A DNA stretch of 64,000 bases, from NCBI GenBank assembly GCA_038237745.1, contig JBBRYJ010000011.1, positions 17,929 to 81,928 of the forward strand. The letters are read 5' to 3'. The position numbers and the translations under genes were made by a program. Shown in pieces: positions 19,021-28,074 of this stretch. How positions within the stretch are numbered: position 1 is the stretch's first letter; each line of letters starts with the position of its first letter. Under the pieces are notes generated by a model that saw only the letters and a list, made by a program, of their open reading frames with translations, ran no database searches and was not told where the DNA came from. Origin of the DNA: DASQEH01 sp038237745. Its GTDB lineage: Bacteria > Actinomycetota > Actinomycetes > Propionibacteriales > Nocardioidaceae.

Positions 19021-20378
19021 GAGCCCCCGAGCAAGGCCCGGGCCTCGCCGGCTGTGACCACAGAACCGGTCACCAGCACGGCACCGCTCTCAAGCCCCAC
19101 CGCCTCGACGGCGTCGAGCTCGGCTCGCTCGATCGCGAGCTCGATGGCGCGGTCGAGTCGGGGCTCGACCTCGACGCGTTCGACTCCGAAGACATCGCGT
19201 GCGACGACGGCGAGCGACTCGGCGGGCAGCGAACGGGCGGTCGAGTTCTGGGTGCAGACCACAGCGGAGAGGACCGGCTCGAACTCCGCCAGGATGCCCT
19301 CGACGTCCTTGTCGCTCATCATTCCGAGCACCCCGACGAGCGGCGAGAAGGAGAATGCCTCCCGAACCGCCTCCGCAAGGGCCGCGGCGCCGTGTGGGTT
19401 GTGTGCCGCATCGACGAGCACGGTGGGCGACCGGCGTACGATCTCCAGCCGCGCCGGCGAGGTGACCGCCGCGAAACGTTCGCGGACAAGCCGTTGGTCG
19501 AGTCCGCCATCCAGGCCCCTGCCGCCGACGAACGCCTCCACGGCCGCAAGCGCGCACGCCGCGTTCTGGGCCTGGTGAGCACCGTGCAGCGGGACGAAGA
19601 TGTCGGGATACACGGCCGCGAGTCCTTGCAGCGTCACCAGCTGACCGCCCACACCCGGGCTGCGCTCGATGATGCCGAACTCTATGCCTTCGCGCGCAAC
19701 CGTGGCACCCACCAGCGACGCGCGTTCGAGCAGCACCTCAGCCGCCTCGGCTGCCTGGTGGGCGAGGACAGCGAACGTACTCGCCTTGATGATCCCGGAC
19801 TTCTCCACCGCGATGTCGCCAGGGGTGTCGCCCAGATAGCCGGCGTGGTCGACTCCGATCGGCGTCACGACGGCGACGGCGGCGTCGGCGACGTTGGTCG
19901 CATCCCACGACCCGCCCATGCCCACCTCGATAATCGCCGCGTCGACCGGTGCGTCTGCGAACGCGGCAAAGGACATCCCCGTGACCATCTCGAAGAAGGA
20001 CAGCGGGTGCGGGCCCGACCTGTCGACGACTTCGGCGTACGGCTCCACCTCGTCGTAGACCTCGACGAACCGCTCAGCAGTGAGCGGTAGACCGTCGATG
20101 GTGATCCGCTCGGTCATCGACTCCACGTGCGGGCTCGTGAAGCGGCCGGTGCGCAAGCCCAACCCGAGCAGCAACGAGTCCACCATCCGGGAGGTCGTCG
20201 TCTTCCCGTTGGTGCCGGTGAGGTGGACCACGGGATAGCTCCGCTGCGGCTGACCGAGCAGGTCACACAAGGCTGCGATGCGGTCGAGGGAGGGATCGAG
20301 CTTGGACTCCGGCCAGCGTGCCAACAGCCTGCTCTCGACGTCGCGGTACGCGTCAGTTTCGGAGGCACCAGACATCAT
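19017..20378 (-). CDS. folC: Folylpolyglutamate synthase/dihydrofolate synthase
   Basis: A 453-residue Mur-ligase-fold enzyme that adds glutamate to dihydropteroate and folates. Visible are the P-loop TGTNGKTTTSRMV, the folate-site segment GRFTSPHVESMTERI, IEVGMGGSWDATN and the C-terminal substrate domain with VDAAHNPHGAAAL. It is divergent from valS with about 130 bp between start codons. Confidence 0.95.
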   Translation of the reverse strand: MMSGASETDAYRDVESRLLARWPESKLDPSLDRIAALCDLLGQPQRSYPVVHLTGTNGKTTTSRMVDSLLLGLGLRTGRFTSPHVESMTERITIDGLPLTAERFVEVYDEVEPYAEVVDRSGPHPLSFFEMVTGMSFAAFADAPVDAAIIEVGMGGSWDATNVADAAVAVVTPIGVDHAGYLGDTPGDIAVEKSGIIKASTFAVLAHQAAEAAEVLLERASLVGATVAREGIEFGIIERSPGVGGQLVTLQGLAAVYPDIFVPLHGAHQAQNAACALAAVEAFVGGRGLDGGLDQRLVRERFAAVTSPARLEIVRRSPTVLVDAAHNPHGAAALAEAVREAFSFSPLVGVLGMMSDKDVEGILAEFEPVLSAVVCTQNSTARSLPAESLAVVARDVFGVERVEVEPRLDRAIELAIERAELDAVEAVGLESGAVLVTGSVVTAGEARALLGGS

Positions 20379-20508
20379 CGAGAAGTCTAGTGCGGCGGCG
20401 GCCGTGTCCCGCGCCTCGTGTGCGGGCGAGCGTGCGACGTGAGCGCCCTCGGATTCCGCAGCTCATGGGTTGGAAAGGTCGCAGCGGCTCGCCGTAGAGT
20501 TTCTCGGT

Positions 20509-23115
20509 ATGACCTCCACGCTTCCAGGCTCTGCCTCTGACACGTCGACCGGCGCACCACGCCCGGTCGCCGTACCGGAGCGACCGGCCCTGGAGGGACT
20601 CGAGGCCAAGTGGGACGCTGTCTGGGACGCCGACGGGACCTACCGCTTCGACCGGTCCAAGACCCGGGCGGAGGTCTACTCGATCGACACCCCGCCGCCT
20701 ACTGTCTCGGGCTCGCTCCACGTGGGTCATGTGTTCTCCTACACGCACACGGACACTGTCGCGCGCTTCGAACGCATGCGTGGCAAGGAGGTTTTCTACC
20801 CCATGGGGTGGGACGACAACGGCCTGCCCACCGAGCGGCGGGTGCAGAACTTCTACGGCGTCCGCTGTGACCCGTCGGTGCCCTACGACGCCGCGTTCAC
20901 CCCGCCCGAACGCCCCGACCCGAAGCGTCAGCTCTCCATCTCGCGTGGCAACTTCATCGAACTGTGCGAGCGGCTGACGATGGAGGACGAGCAGATCTAC
21001 GAGAGTCTGTGGCGCAAGCTCGGCCTCTCGGTCGACTGGTCGCTGCTGTACACCACGATCAGCGACGACTCGCGCGCGGCGGCTCAGCGCGGCTTCCTGC
21101 GTAATCTGGCCCGCGGCGAGGCCTATCAGCAGGACGCCCCGACGCTGTGGGACGTGACCTTCCAGACCGCGGTCGCCCAGGCCGAGCTGGAGTCGCGCGA
21201 CTACCCCGGCCACTATCACCGGGTCGCGTTCCACGGCGCCGATGGCCCGGTGTCTGTCGAGACGACCCGCCCGGAGCTGATCGGCGCATGCGTCGCACTG
21301 GTCGCCCATCCCGACGACGAGCGTTACCGCGATCGCTTCGGTACGACGGTCCGGTCCCCTCTGTTCGACGTCGAGCTTCCCGTCCTTGCACACCCGGCCG
21401 CCGAGCCCGAGAAGGGCGCCGGAATCGCGATGTGCTGCACGTTCGGAGACCTCACCGACGTCCAGTGGTGGCGGGAGCTGCAGCTCCCCGCGCGGGTCAT
21501 CATCGGACGCGACGGCAGACTGGTCCGCGACGTCCCCGCCTGGCTGCCGACTGCCAGGGGCAAGTCCGCGTACGAGTCGCTCGCCGGCCAGACTACGTTC
21601 AGCGCCCGCCAGACCGTGGTGGCTCTTTTGCGCGAGTCAGGCGACCTGGACGGCGAGCCCACTCCGACCCAGCGCAAGGCCAACTTCTACGAGAACGGGG
21701 ACAAGCCGCTGGAAATTGTCGCCAGCCGTCAGTGGTACATCACCAACGGCGGCCGTGACCGTGACCTTCGCGACGCCCTGGTGGAGCGGGGCAACGAGAT
21801 CGCCTGGACACCAGAGTTCATGCACCACCGGTTCACCAACTGGGCGGAGGGACTCAACGGCGACTGGCTGATCTCCCGCCAGCGGTTCTTCGGCGTCCCG
21901 ATCCCGGTCTGGTACCGCCTCGATGGCGCGGGCGAGCCCCGCTACGACTCGCCGCTCATGCCCGATGAGAGCCAGCTGCCGGTCGATCCCGCGGCCCAGG
22001 CTCCGGGCGGGTACCGCGAGGACCAGCGGGGCCAGCCCGACGGCTTCGTGGGCGACCCCGACATCATGGACACCTGGGCGACGTCGTCGCTCACACCGCA
22101 CATCGCCGGCGGCTGGGAGCGGGACCAAGACCTGTTCGAGCGGGTGTTTCCCATGGACCTGAACACGCACGCCCACGAGATCATCCGCACCTGGTTGTTC
22201 TCCCGGGTCGTGCGCGCCCACCTCGAGAACGGCACGATCCCCTGGAGCCACTGCCTGATCTCTGGCTTCGTCGTCGACCCGGACCGCAAGAAGATGTCGA
22301 AGTCGAAGGGAAACGCCGTCGTGCCTGTCGACGTCCTCGACCGGTACGGCTCGGACGCCGTCCGCTGGCGCGCGGCCATGTCGCGGCCAGGGATGGACTC
22401 CCCCTTCGACGAAGCCCAGATGAAGGTGGGTCGCCGGCTCGCGATGAAGGTGCTCAACGCGTCGAAGTTCGTGCTCGGGCTCGGCGCCGCCGATGGTGAC
22501 GTGACCACCGTCGACCGTCCGCTCGACCTCGCGGTGCTCGCGAGGCTCCGACAGGTCGTCGCCGAGGCGACCGACGCTTTCGAGCGTCTCGACTACACCA
22601 CCGCCCTCGAGACGACCGAGAGGTTCTTCTGGTCCTTCTGCGACGACTACCTCGAGCTGGTCAAGGAGCGCGCTTACGGTGGCCGCGACGCTGCGGGCAC
22701 CGCCTCGGCCCACGCAACCCTGGCTGTCGCGCTGTCGGTCCAGCTTCGCCTGCTCGCGCCGTTCCTTCCCTATGTCACCGAAGAGGTTTGGTCATGGTGG
22801 CAGCCAGGGTCGATCCACCGATCGCCCTGGCCGGTCGCGGACGTCGATCTCGCGGGCGCTGCCTCCGACCCAAGCGTTCTCGAGGCGACTGCAGCCGTCC
22901 TGGCAGGAGTTCGCGGTGCGAAGTCGGTCGCCAAGGTTTCCATGCGGACAGACGTGGTGCGGGCTGTGGTAAGAGGACCTGCCGCTCAGCTCGCCCTGGT
23001 CGAACGCGCGATGGACGACTTGCGAGCGGCCGGGCGGCTTGTCGGAGAAGTGGTCATGGAGCCGGCCGGCGGTGCGGTCACCGTCGACGCCCAGCTGGTT
23101 TCGCCGGACGGCTGA
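20509..23115 (+). CDS. valS: Valyl-tRNA synthetase
   Basis: An 868-residue class Ia aminoacyl-tRNA synthetase. The HIGH motif reads HVGH (about residue 71, in PPPTVSGSLHVGH) and the KMSKS loop is KKMSKSKGN (about residue 594). Editing-domain and anticodon-binding regions follow in order. I use ATG 20509 (MTSTLPGSAS) rather than the TTG at 20470. No T-box leader was seen in the short upstream region. The gene is divergent from folC; in Streptomyces, from memory, valS and folC point the same way. Confidence 0.96.
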   Translation: MTSTLPGSASDTSTGAPRPVAVPERPALEGLEAKWDAVWDADGTYRFDRSKTRAEVYSIDTPPPTVSGSLHVGHVFSYTHTDTVARFERMRGKEVFYPMGWDDNGLPTERRVQNFYGVRCDPSVPYDAAFTPPERPDPKRQLSISRGNFIELCERLTMEDEQIYESLWRKLGLSVDWSLLYTTISDDSRAAAQRGFLRNLARGEAYQQDAPTLWDVTFQTAVAQAELESRDYPGHYHRVAFHGADGPVSVETTRPELIGACVALVAHPDDERYRDRFGTTVRSPLFDVELPVLAHPAAEPEKGAGIAMCCTFGDLTDVQWWRELQLPARVIIGRDGRLVRDVPAWLPTARGKSAYESLAGQTTFSARQTVVALLRESGDLDGEPTPTQRKANFYENGDKPLEIVASRQWYITNGGRDRDLRDALVERGNEIAWTPEFMHHRFTNWAEGLNGDWLISRQRFFGVPIPVWYRLDGAGEPRYDSPLMPDESQLPVDPAAQAPGGYREDQRGQPDGFVGDPDIMDTWATSSLTPHIAGGWERDQDLFERVFPMDLNTHAHEIIRTWLFSRVVRAHLENGTIPWSHCLISGFVVDPDRKKMSKSKGNAVVPVDVLDRYGSDAVRWRAAMSRPGMDSPFDEAQMKVGRRLAMKVLNASKFVLGLGAADGDVTTVDRPLDLAVLARLRQVVAEATDAFERLDYTTALETTERFFWSFCDDYLELVKERAYGGRDAAGTASAHATLAVALSVQLRLLAPFLPYVTEEVWSWWQPGSIHRSPWPVADVDLAGAASDPSVLEATAAVLAGVRGAKSVAKVSMRTDVVRAVVRGPAAQLALVERAMDDLRAAGRLVGEVVMEPAGGAVTVDAQLVSPDG

Positions 23116-23203
23116 CCCGCCCAGACCGCCGCCGACGGCTTGCGCCTCGGCTTCAGCACTGTGCCGGAGCCCTGCTCGGGTGAGATGCACGTACGCTCGA
23201 CGG

Positions 23204-24256
23204 GTGACCCGAATTGCGGCGGTGCACCCCGTGCTCCCCCGGTACCAATACTCCCAGCGAGAGATCACCGAAGAGTTCGCCGAGGTGTGCCTCGGGCCGG
23301 ACCCCCGCCATGACGTGGTACGACGCCTGCACACCAGCGCGTCCGTCGATACCAGACATCTCGCGCTACCCCTGCACCGCTACGGCGAGCTCGCAGACTT
23401 CGGCGAGGCCAATGACGCATTTCTCGAGGCCGCTGTCGACCTCGGCGCGCAGGCGCTGGTCGGCGCCCTCGCAGATGCCGGTCTGGAACCCGACGAGGTA
23501 GACGTCGTCGTCTCGACGACGGTGACAGGGTTGGCAGTGCCGTCGATCGAGGCCAGGATCGCTGCGATCGTGGGGCTCCGCCCCGATGTGAAACGCGTCC
23601 CCCTGTTTGGTCTGGGCTGCCTCGGTGGCGCCGCCGGCTTGGCGCGTCTCCACGACCTGCTGCTCGGTTGGCCGCACTCGGTCGGCGTCCTCATCAGCGT
23701 GGAGCTCTGCTCTCTGACTCTGCAACGTAACGATCCTTCGGTCGCCAATCTGGTGGCAACCGGCCTGTTCGGGGACGGGGCGGCCGCGGCCGTCGTCGTC
23801 GGCGGGCAGCGCGAAGAGCCAGGGCCTGAGATCGTCGCGACCCGGTCACACCTCTACCCGGACACGAGCAGGGCAATGGGCTGGGACTTCGGCGCGAGCG
23901 GCCTCAAGGTTGTGCTCGGGGCAGAGGTCCCCGACCTCGTGAGCATGTACCTGGCCGACGACGCCAAGGGCCTGCTGGCCGACCATGACCTCCAGATCAG
24001 TGACATAGAGACGTGGGTGGCCCACCCGGGTGGCCCGAAGGTGCTGCAAGCCGTACAGGCGGCTCTCGACCTTCCCGCAGGCGCACTGGCAGTCACCTGG
24101 CGTTCCCTTGCCGCCATCGGCAACCTGTCATCGGCGTCGGTGCTGCACGTGCTGCGCGACACGATCGACGAAGGACCCCCCTCGCCTGGGTCGCCAGCGC
24201 TGCTCTTCGCCATGGGCCCAGGCTTCTGCGCCGAGCTGGTCCTGCTCAGATGGTGA
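23204..24256 (+). CDS. Type III polyketide synthase (SrsA-like)
   Basis: A 350-residue chalcone/stilbene synthase-fold enzyme. The catalytic cysteine is in FGLGCLGGAAG, the histidine in WVAHPGGPKVL and the asparagine in GNLSSASVL, so the triad is complete. It condenses malonyl-CoA onto a starter. With the next two genes it matches the Streptomyces srsABC layout, which makes alkylresorcinol-type phenolic lipids; that product is an inference. The start is GTG 23204 (VTRIAAVHPVLP); the open frame runs further upstream into valS and that extension is rejected. Confidence 0.9.
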   Translation: MTRIAAVHPVLPRYQYSQREITEEFAEVCLGPDPRHDVVRRLHTSASVDTRHLALPLHRYGELADFGEANDAFLEAAVDLGAQALVGALADAGLEPDEVDVVVSTTVTGLAVPSIEARIAAIVGLRPDVKRVPLFGLGCLGGAAGLARLHDLLLGWPHSVGVLISVELCSLTLQRNDPSVANLVATGLFGDGAAAAVVVGGQREEPGPEIVATRSHLYPDTSRAMGWDFGASGLKVVLGAEVPDLVSMYLADDAKGLLADHDLQISDIETWVAHPGGPKVLQAVQAALDLPAGALAVTWRSLAAIGNLSSASVLHVLRDTIDEGPPSPGSPALLFAMGPGFCAELVLLRW

Positions 24257-24789
24257 AGGCGTACACGACACTGGTCCTCTGCGTGGGGATGGAGCGGCTC
24301 GCGGAGATGGCGGTCTCGAGGCGCAACACGACGTGGAGTCTTGCCAACGGTGGCCACGAGGTCGGAGCCGGCCACTTCCCAGCCATGGTCGCCCTTCACG
24401 GCTCGCTCCTCGCGGGCTGTCTTGTGGAGGTCGCCGTCGGCGGGCGGCGCTTCTCGCCGACGCTCGGGTGGCCGATGCTCGGGGTAGTGGTCGCCAGCCA
24501 GGCGCTGCGTTGGTGGTGCATCGCTGCCTTGGGGCCCCAGTGGAACACCCGGGTCATCGTCGTGCCGGGCGAGAACCGAGTCGTCCGGGGACCGTACCGA
24601 TGGCTGCGCCATCCAAACTATGTCGCCGTGGTGGCCGAGGGAGTCGCCCTGCCGATGGTGCACTCCGCCTGGGGCACCGCCGCACTTTTCACCACGCTGA
24701 ACGCCGCGCTGCTGAGGGTACGCATCCGGGTCGAGGAGAGCGCGCTGACGCGACTTCGGTCCGCTGCGGGCTCTCGAGCCGCGACGTGA
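24250..24789 (+). CDS. Isoprenylcysteine carboxyl methyltransferase family protein (SrsB-like)
   Basis: A 179-residue membrane methyltransferase with several hydrophobic helices. The C-terminal ICMT signature is RGPYRWLRHPNYVAV followed by VEESAL. The ATG at 24250 overlaps the end of the polyketide synthase gene by 7 bp. In srs-type clusters the equivalent enzyme methylates the phenolic lipid. The substrate here is inferred from the neighbours. Confidence 0.88.
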   Translation: MVKAYTTLVLCVGMERLAEMAVSRRNTTWSLANGGHEVGAGHFPAMVALHGSLLAGCLVEVAVGGRRFSPTLGWPMLGVVVASQALRWWCIAALGPQWNTRVIVVPGENRVVRGPYRWLRHPNYVAVVAEGVALPMVHSAWGTAALFTTLNAALLRVRIRVEESALTRLRSAAGSRAAT

Positions 24790-25805
24790 TCGACCTGCTC
24801 GTCGCCGGAGGCGGACCGGTCGGCCTCGCGACGGCACTGTACGCCCACAGCGCCGGCCTCTCAGTCATCGTGACGGAGCCGCGGACCGGTGCTCTCGACA
24901 AGGCGTGCGGAGAGGGTTTGATGCCGGGCGCGGTATCGGCGCTCAGTGCGCTTGGCGTCCACCCTCGTGGCCGGCCTCTCCGCGGCATTCGCTACCGAGC
25001 CGGTGACAAGGAGGCCACGGCGACCTTCCGGGGGTGCCCAGGGCTGGGCGTACGGCGCACGGTGTTGCAGTCGGCACTTCGAACGGCCGTCGAGGGCCTC
25101 AACATCCAGATACTCGCCCAACCGGTATCCGGGATCGAACAGCATAAGGACCATGTCGTCGCAGCAGGAGTCGAGGCTCGCTACCTCGCCGCAGCGGACG
25201 GGCTGCACTCGCCCAGCCGGCGGCTGCTGGGCCTTGACACCCTCCGGCAGGCGGGAGGCCGCCGCTTCGGGATACGACGGCACTTCCAGGTGGAACCGTG
25301 GTCCGACCTGGTCGAGGTGCACTGGTCGCCGCGATGCGAGGCGTACGTGACCCCGGTAGCCGACGACTTCGTCGGCGTTGCCGTCCTGACCCGTCGACAG
25401 GCACCGTTCGAGGCTCAGCTGCTCGACTTTCCGGAGCTGCTCGAGCGCCTTCCCAGACACGCCGCCACCAAGGCGCGAGCGGCCGGACCGCTGAGGCAGC
25501 GCTCGCGGGCCAGGGTCCGGGGACGGGCGCTCCTGGTCGGCGACGCGGCCGGTTATGTCGATGCCCTCACCGGCGAAGGCGTCGCGGTCGGGCTGGCGAG
25601 CGCGCGGGCGCTCGTCGCCAGCGTCGTTGCCGACGACCCTTCGGCATACGAGCGGGGGTGGCGACGATCGACCTGTCGCTACCGGATGATGACGACTGCA
25701 CTGCTCTGGGCCAGCGAACGAGAGCGGCTCCGCCCGATGATCGTGCCCGCAGCCCATGCGTTGCCTGGCGTGTTCCGCGCAGTCGTCAACCAGCTTGCGC
25801 GCTAG
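24786..25805 (+). CDS. FAD-dependent oxidoreductase (SrsC-like hydroxylase)
   Basis: A 339-residue flavoprotein of the UbiH/geranylgeranyl-reductase type. The N-terminal dinucleotide fold is LLVAGGGPVGLATALYA, GLMPG and the substrate region follow, and the second FAD motif is ALLVGDAAGYVDALTGEG. The GTG start overlaps the methyltransferase stop (GTGA), so all three genes are coupled. The expected role is aromatic-ring hydroxylation or quinone formation on the type III product. About 160 bp separates it from yceI, which has its own promoter. Confidence 0.87.
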   Translation: MIDLLVAGGGPVGLATALYAHSAGLSVIVTEPRTGALDKACGEGLMPGAVSALSALGVHPRGRPLRGIRYRAGDKEATATFRGCPGLGVRRTVLQSALRTAVEGLNIQILAQPVSGIEQHKDHVVAAGVEARYLAAADGLHSPSRRLLGLDTLRQAGGRRFGIRRHFQVEPWSDLVEVHWSPRCEAYVTPVADDFVGVAVLTRRQAPFEAQLLDFPELLERLPRHAATKARAAGPLRQRSRARVRGRALLVGDAAGYVDALTGEGVAVGLASARALVASVVADDPSAYERGWRRSTCRYRMMTTALLWASERERLRPMIVPAAHALPGVFRAVVNQLAR

Positions 25806-25883
25806 GCGGCCCGGGTGAGGGCCGTCCCCGGCTCTCAGATGCCCCCTTTGTCGGACGGGTGCCGCACCGCTCGCGTCCTGGTC

Positions 25884-25912
25884 TTGCCGCGGAGTCCATA
25901 GTAGTTTAGTAT
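25884..25912 (+). promoter_or_regulatory. Candidate promoter for yceI
   Basis: TTGCCG (25884-25889), a 17-bp spacer and TAGTAT (25907-25912) sit in an unusually AT-rich pocket about 55 bp before the yceI ATG. The match is good for a primary-sigma promoter in high-GC DNA, but has not been tested. Confidence 0.5.
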
Positions 25913-25966
25913 TCAACCAAAGCCGAATTGTCGGCTTCCCATTCCCGCAGCGAAAGGCAATACCTC

Positions 25967-26578
25967 ATGGCCAACCTTCCCGCCGAGCTCACCGGCACGT
26001 GGGAGATCGATCCTCACCACAGCACAGTCGGCTTTGCCGCCAAGCACGCCATGGTCTCGACCACCCGGGGACACTTCACCGAGTTCAGCGGCGGCGCGAC
26101 CATCGACGCCGAGAAGCACGAGTCCTCCTCGGCCTGGGTGGACATCGAGGCGGCTAGCCTCACCACGAAGTCCCAGCAGCGGGACGACCATCTGCGCAGC
26201 GGTGACTTCTTCAACGTCGAGGAGCACCCGACGATCCAGTTCCGGAGCACGTCGGCGAAGGTCGACGGCGACAACCTGATCCTGGCCGGTGACCTGACCA
26301 TCCGCGGCACGTCGCACCCGGTCGAGGTCGAGTGGGAGTTCGGTGGCGTGGCCAAGGACCCGTTCGGTGTCACGAAGGCAGGCTTCGAGGGTACGACGGC
26401 GGTGAGTCGCAAGGACTGGGGCCTGAACTGGAATGCCGCTCTCGAGACGGGTGGCTTCCTGATCGGAGACAAGGTGAAGCTCGTGCTCGAGATCGAGGCC
26501 AACAAGGTCGAGTCTGTCGAGTCGGGCGAGGAAGAGCAGATCGAGGCCGTAGAGGCTGAGGAGACCCCGGCGCTCTAG
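25967..26578 (+). CDS. YceI family lipid-binding protein
   Basis: A 203-residue lipocalin-like barrel. Family features are GTWEIDPHHSTVGFAAKHAM, VDIEAASLTTKSQQRDDHLR and DFFNVEEHPTIQF. YceI proteins bind polyprenoids or amphiphiles. There is no signal peptide, as in many actinobacterial members, and the C-terminus adds an acidic tail (EEEQIEAVEAEE). ATG 25967 is preceded by GAAAGG. Position next to the phenolic-lipid operon is suggestive but may be chance. Confidence 0.9.
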   Translation: MANLPAELTGTWEIDPHHSTVGFAAKHAMVSTTRGHFTEFSGGATIDAEKHESSSAWVDIEAASLTTKSQQRDDHLRSGDFFNVEEHPTIQFRSTSAKVDGDNLILAGDLTIRGTSHPVEVEWEFGGVAKDPFGVTKAGFEGTTAVSRKDWGLNWNAALETGGFLIGDKVKLVLEIEANKVESVESGEEEQIEAVEAEETPAL

Positions 26579-26619
26579 GCGCTTCGGCGTGTCGGGCCCG
26601 TGGGACTCGTGCAAGCGGC

Positions 26620-26672
26620 CGGTCCTAGGGGACCGCCGGGGTATCTGTTCGGCAACCGGCGCTTGCCGAACA
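26620..26672. terminator. Two stem-loops between convergent yceI and clpX
   Basis: Stem 1: CGGTCC-TAGG-GGACCG (26620-26635). Stem 2: TGTTCGGCAA, a 7-nt loop, then TTGCCGAACA (26646-26672), a perfect 10-bp stem. No long T-tract follows on either side. The convergent position makes a bidirectional terminator likely. Confidence 0.6.
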
Positions 26673-26683
26673 TCGACCGCAGA

Positions 26684-27970
26684 CTAGGCCGACTTCTTCT
26701 TGGCCTTCGCGGTTGGAAGCTCACGCGGGACCAACGTCGGGTTGACGTTGTCGGAGACCACCTCTCCGGTGACCACCACCTTGGCGATGTCCTCGCGAGA
26801 CGGCACGTCGTACATCACGTTGAGCAGCACCTCCTCGAGGATGGCCCGTAGTCCACGTGCGCCCGTCCCACGCAGCATCGCCTGCTCCGCGATCGCCTCG
26901 ACGGCGTCATCGGTGAACTCCAGGTCGACGTTGTCGATCTCGAAGAGCTTCTGGTACTGCTTGGTCAGAGCGTTGCGTGGCTCGATCAGGATGCGCATGA
27001 GGTCGGCTTCACCAAGCTTGTCGACCGTGGCGATCACCGGCAGGCGTCCCACGAACTCCGGAATGAGGCCGAACTTCAGCAGGTCCTCCGGCCGCACGTC
27101 GGCGAAGAGCGCGTCGATGTCCTTGTTGCCCTTGGTGGGAAGCTCGGCGGTGAACCCCAACGTCTTCTTCCCGGCACGCTGCTCGATGATGTGCTCCAGG
27201 CCGGCGAAGGCACCGCCGACGATGAACAGGATGTTGGTCGTCTCGATCTGGATGAACTCCTGGTGGGGGTGCTTGCGACCACCCTGTGGCGGAACGGACG
27301 CTGTCGTCCCCTCCAGGATCTTGAGGAGGGCCTGCTGGACCCCTTCCCCGGATACGTCGCGGGTGATCGAGGGGTTCTCGGACTTGCGGGCGACCTTGTC
27401 GACCTCGTCGATGTAGATGATGCCGGTCTCGGCCTTCTTGACGTCGTAGTCGGCCGCCTGGATCAGCTTGAGGAGGATGTTCTCGACATCCTCGCCCACG
27501 TACCCTGCCTCGGTCAGCGCCGTCGCGTCGGCGATCGCGAACGGCACATTGAGCATGCGGGCCAAGGTCTGCGCAAGGTAGGTCTTTCCGCACCCGGTCG
27601 GACCGATCATCAAGATGTTGGACTTGGCCAGCTCGACCGGCTCGTCCTTCGTATGGCGTCCGACCCCCGCGGTTCCTGCCTGAATCCGCTTGTAGTGGTT
27701 GTAGACGGCGACGGCCAGGGACTTCTTCGCGGCGTCCTGCCCGATCACGTACCCGTTGAGGAAGTCGTAGATATCCCGAGGCTTCGGAAGCTCCTCGAGT
27801 CCGAGGTCGCTGCCTTCCGACAGCTCCTCCTCGATGATCTCGTTGCAGAGGTCGATGCACTCGTCGCAGATGTAGACGCCTGGCCCGGCGATGAGCTTCT
27901 TGACCTGCTTCTGGCTCTTCCCGCAGAAAGAGCACTTGAGAAGGTCGCCACCGTCACCTATCCGTGCCAC
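26684..27970 (-). CDS. clpX: ClpX, ATPase subunit of the ClpXP protease
   Basis: A 428-residue AAA+ unfoldase. The N-terminal zinc-binding domain is LLKCSFCGKSQKQVKKLI with CDECIDLC. The Walker A is GPTGCGKTYLAQT, the Walker B is IIYIDEVDK, and the C-terminal small domain ends at about residue 420. I start at GTG 27970 (VARIGDGGDLLK) because AAGGAGA lies nine bases upstream; the frame extends 29 codons further with no such signal. It is last in the clpP1-clpP2-clpX series, about 100 bp after clpP2. Confidence 0.96.
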   Translation of the reverse strand: MARIGDGGDLLKCSFCGKSQKQVKKLIAGPGVYICDECIDLCNEIIEEELSEGSDLGLEELPKPRDIYDFLNGYVIGQDAAKKSLAVAVYNHYKRIQAGTAGVGRHTKDEPVELAKSNILMIGPTGCGKTYLAQTLARMLNVPFAIADATALTEAGYVGEDVENILLKLIQAADYDVKKAETGIIYIDEVDKVARKSENPSITRDVSGEGVQQALLKILEGTTASVPPQGGRKHPHQEFIQIETTNILFIVGGAFAGLEHIIEQRAGKKTLGFTAELPTKGNKDIDALFADVRPEDLLKFGLIPEFVGRLPVIATVDKLGEADLMRILIEPRNALTKQYQKLFEIDNVDLEFTDDAVEAIAEQAMLRGTGARGLRAILEEVLLNVMYDVPSREDIAKVVVTGEVVSDNVNPTLVPRELPTAKAKKKSA

Positions 27971-28074
27971 CCGCGGCGTCTCCTTCTCGTGTACCCGGTG
28001 CCGTGCGCCCCCAGGCCCTGTGTCCTCCATGGTGACCGTACCTGCCGGGGCGGTCAACCGCTCGGATCTAGCGT

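Noticed and set aside
20379..20508. T-box riboswitch before valS
   Set aside because: Only about 130 bp separates valS from folC and no specifier loop, antiterminator or T-box sequence was found.
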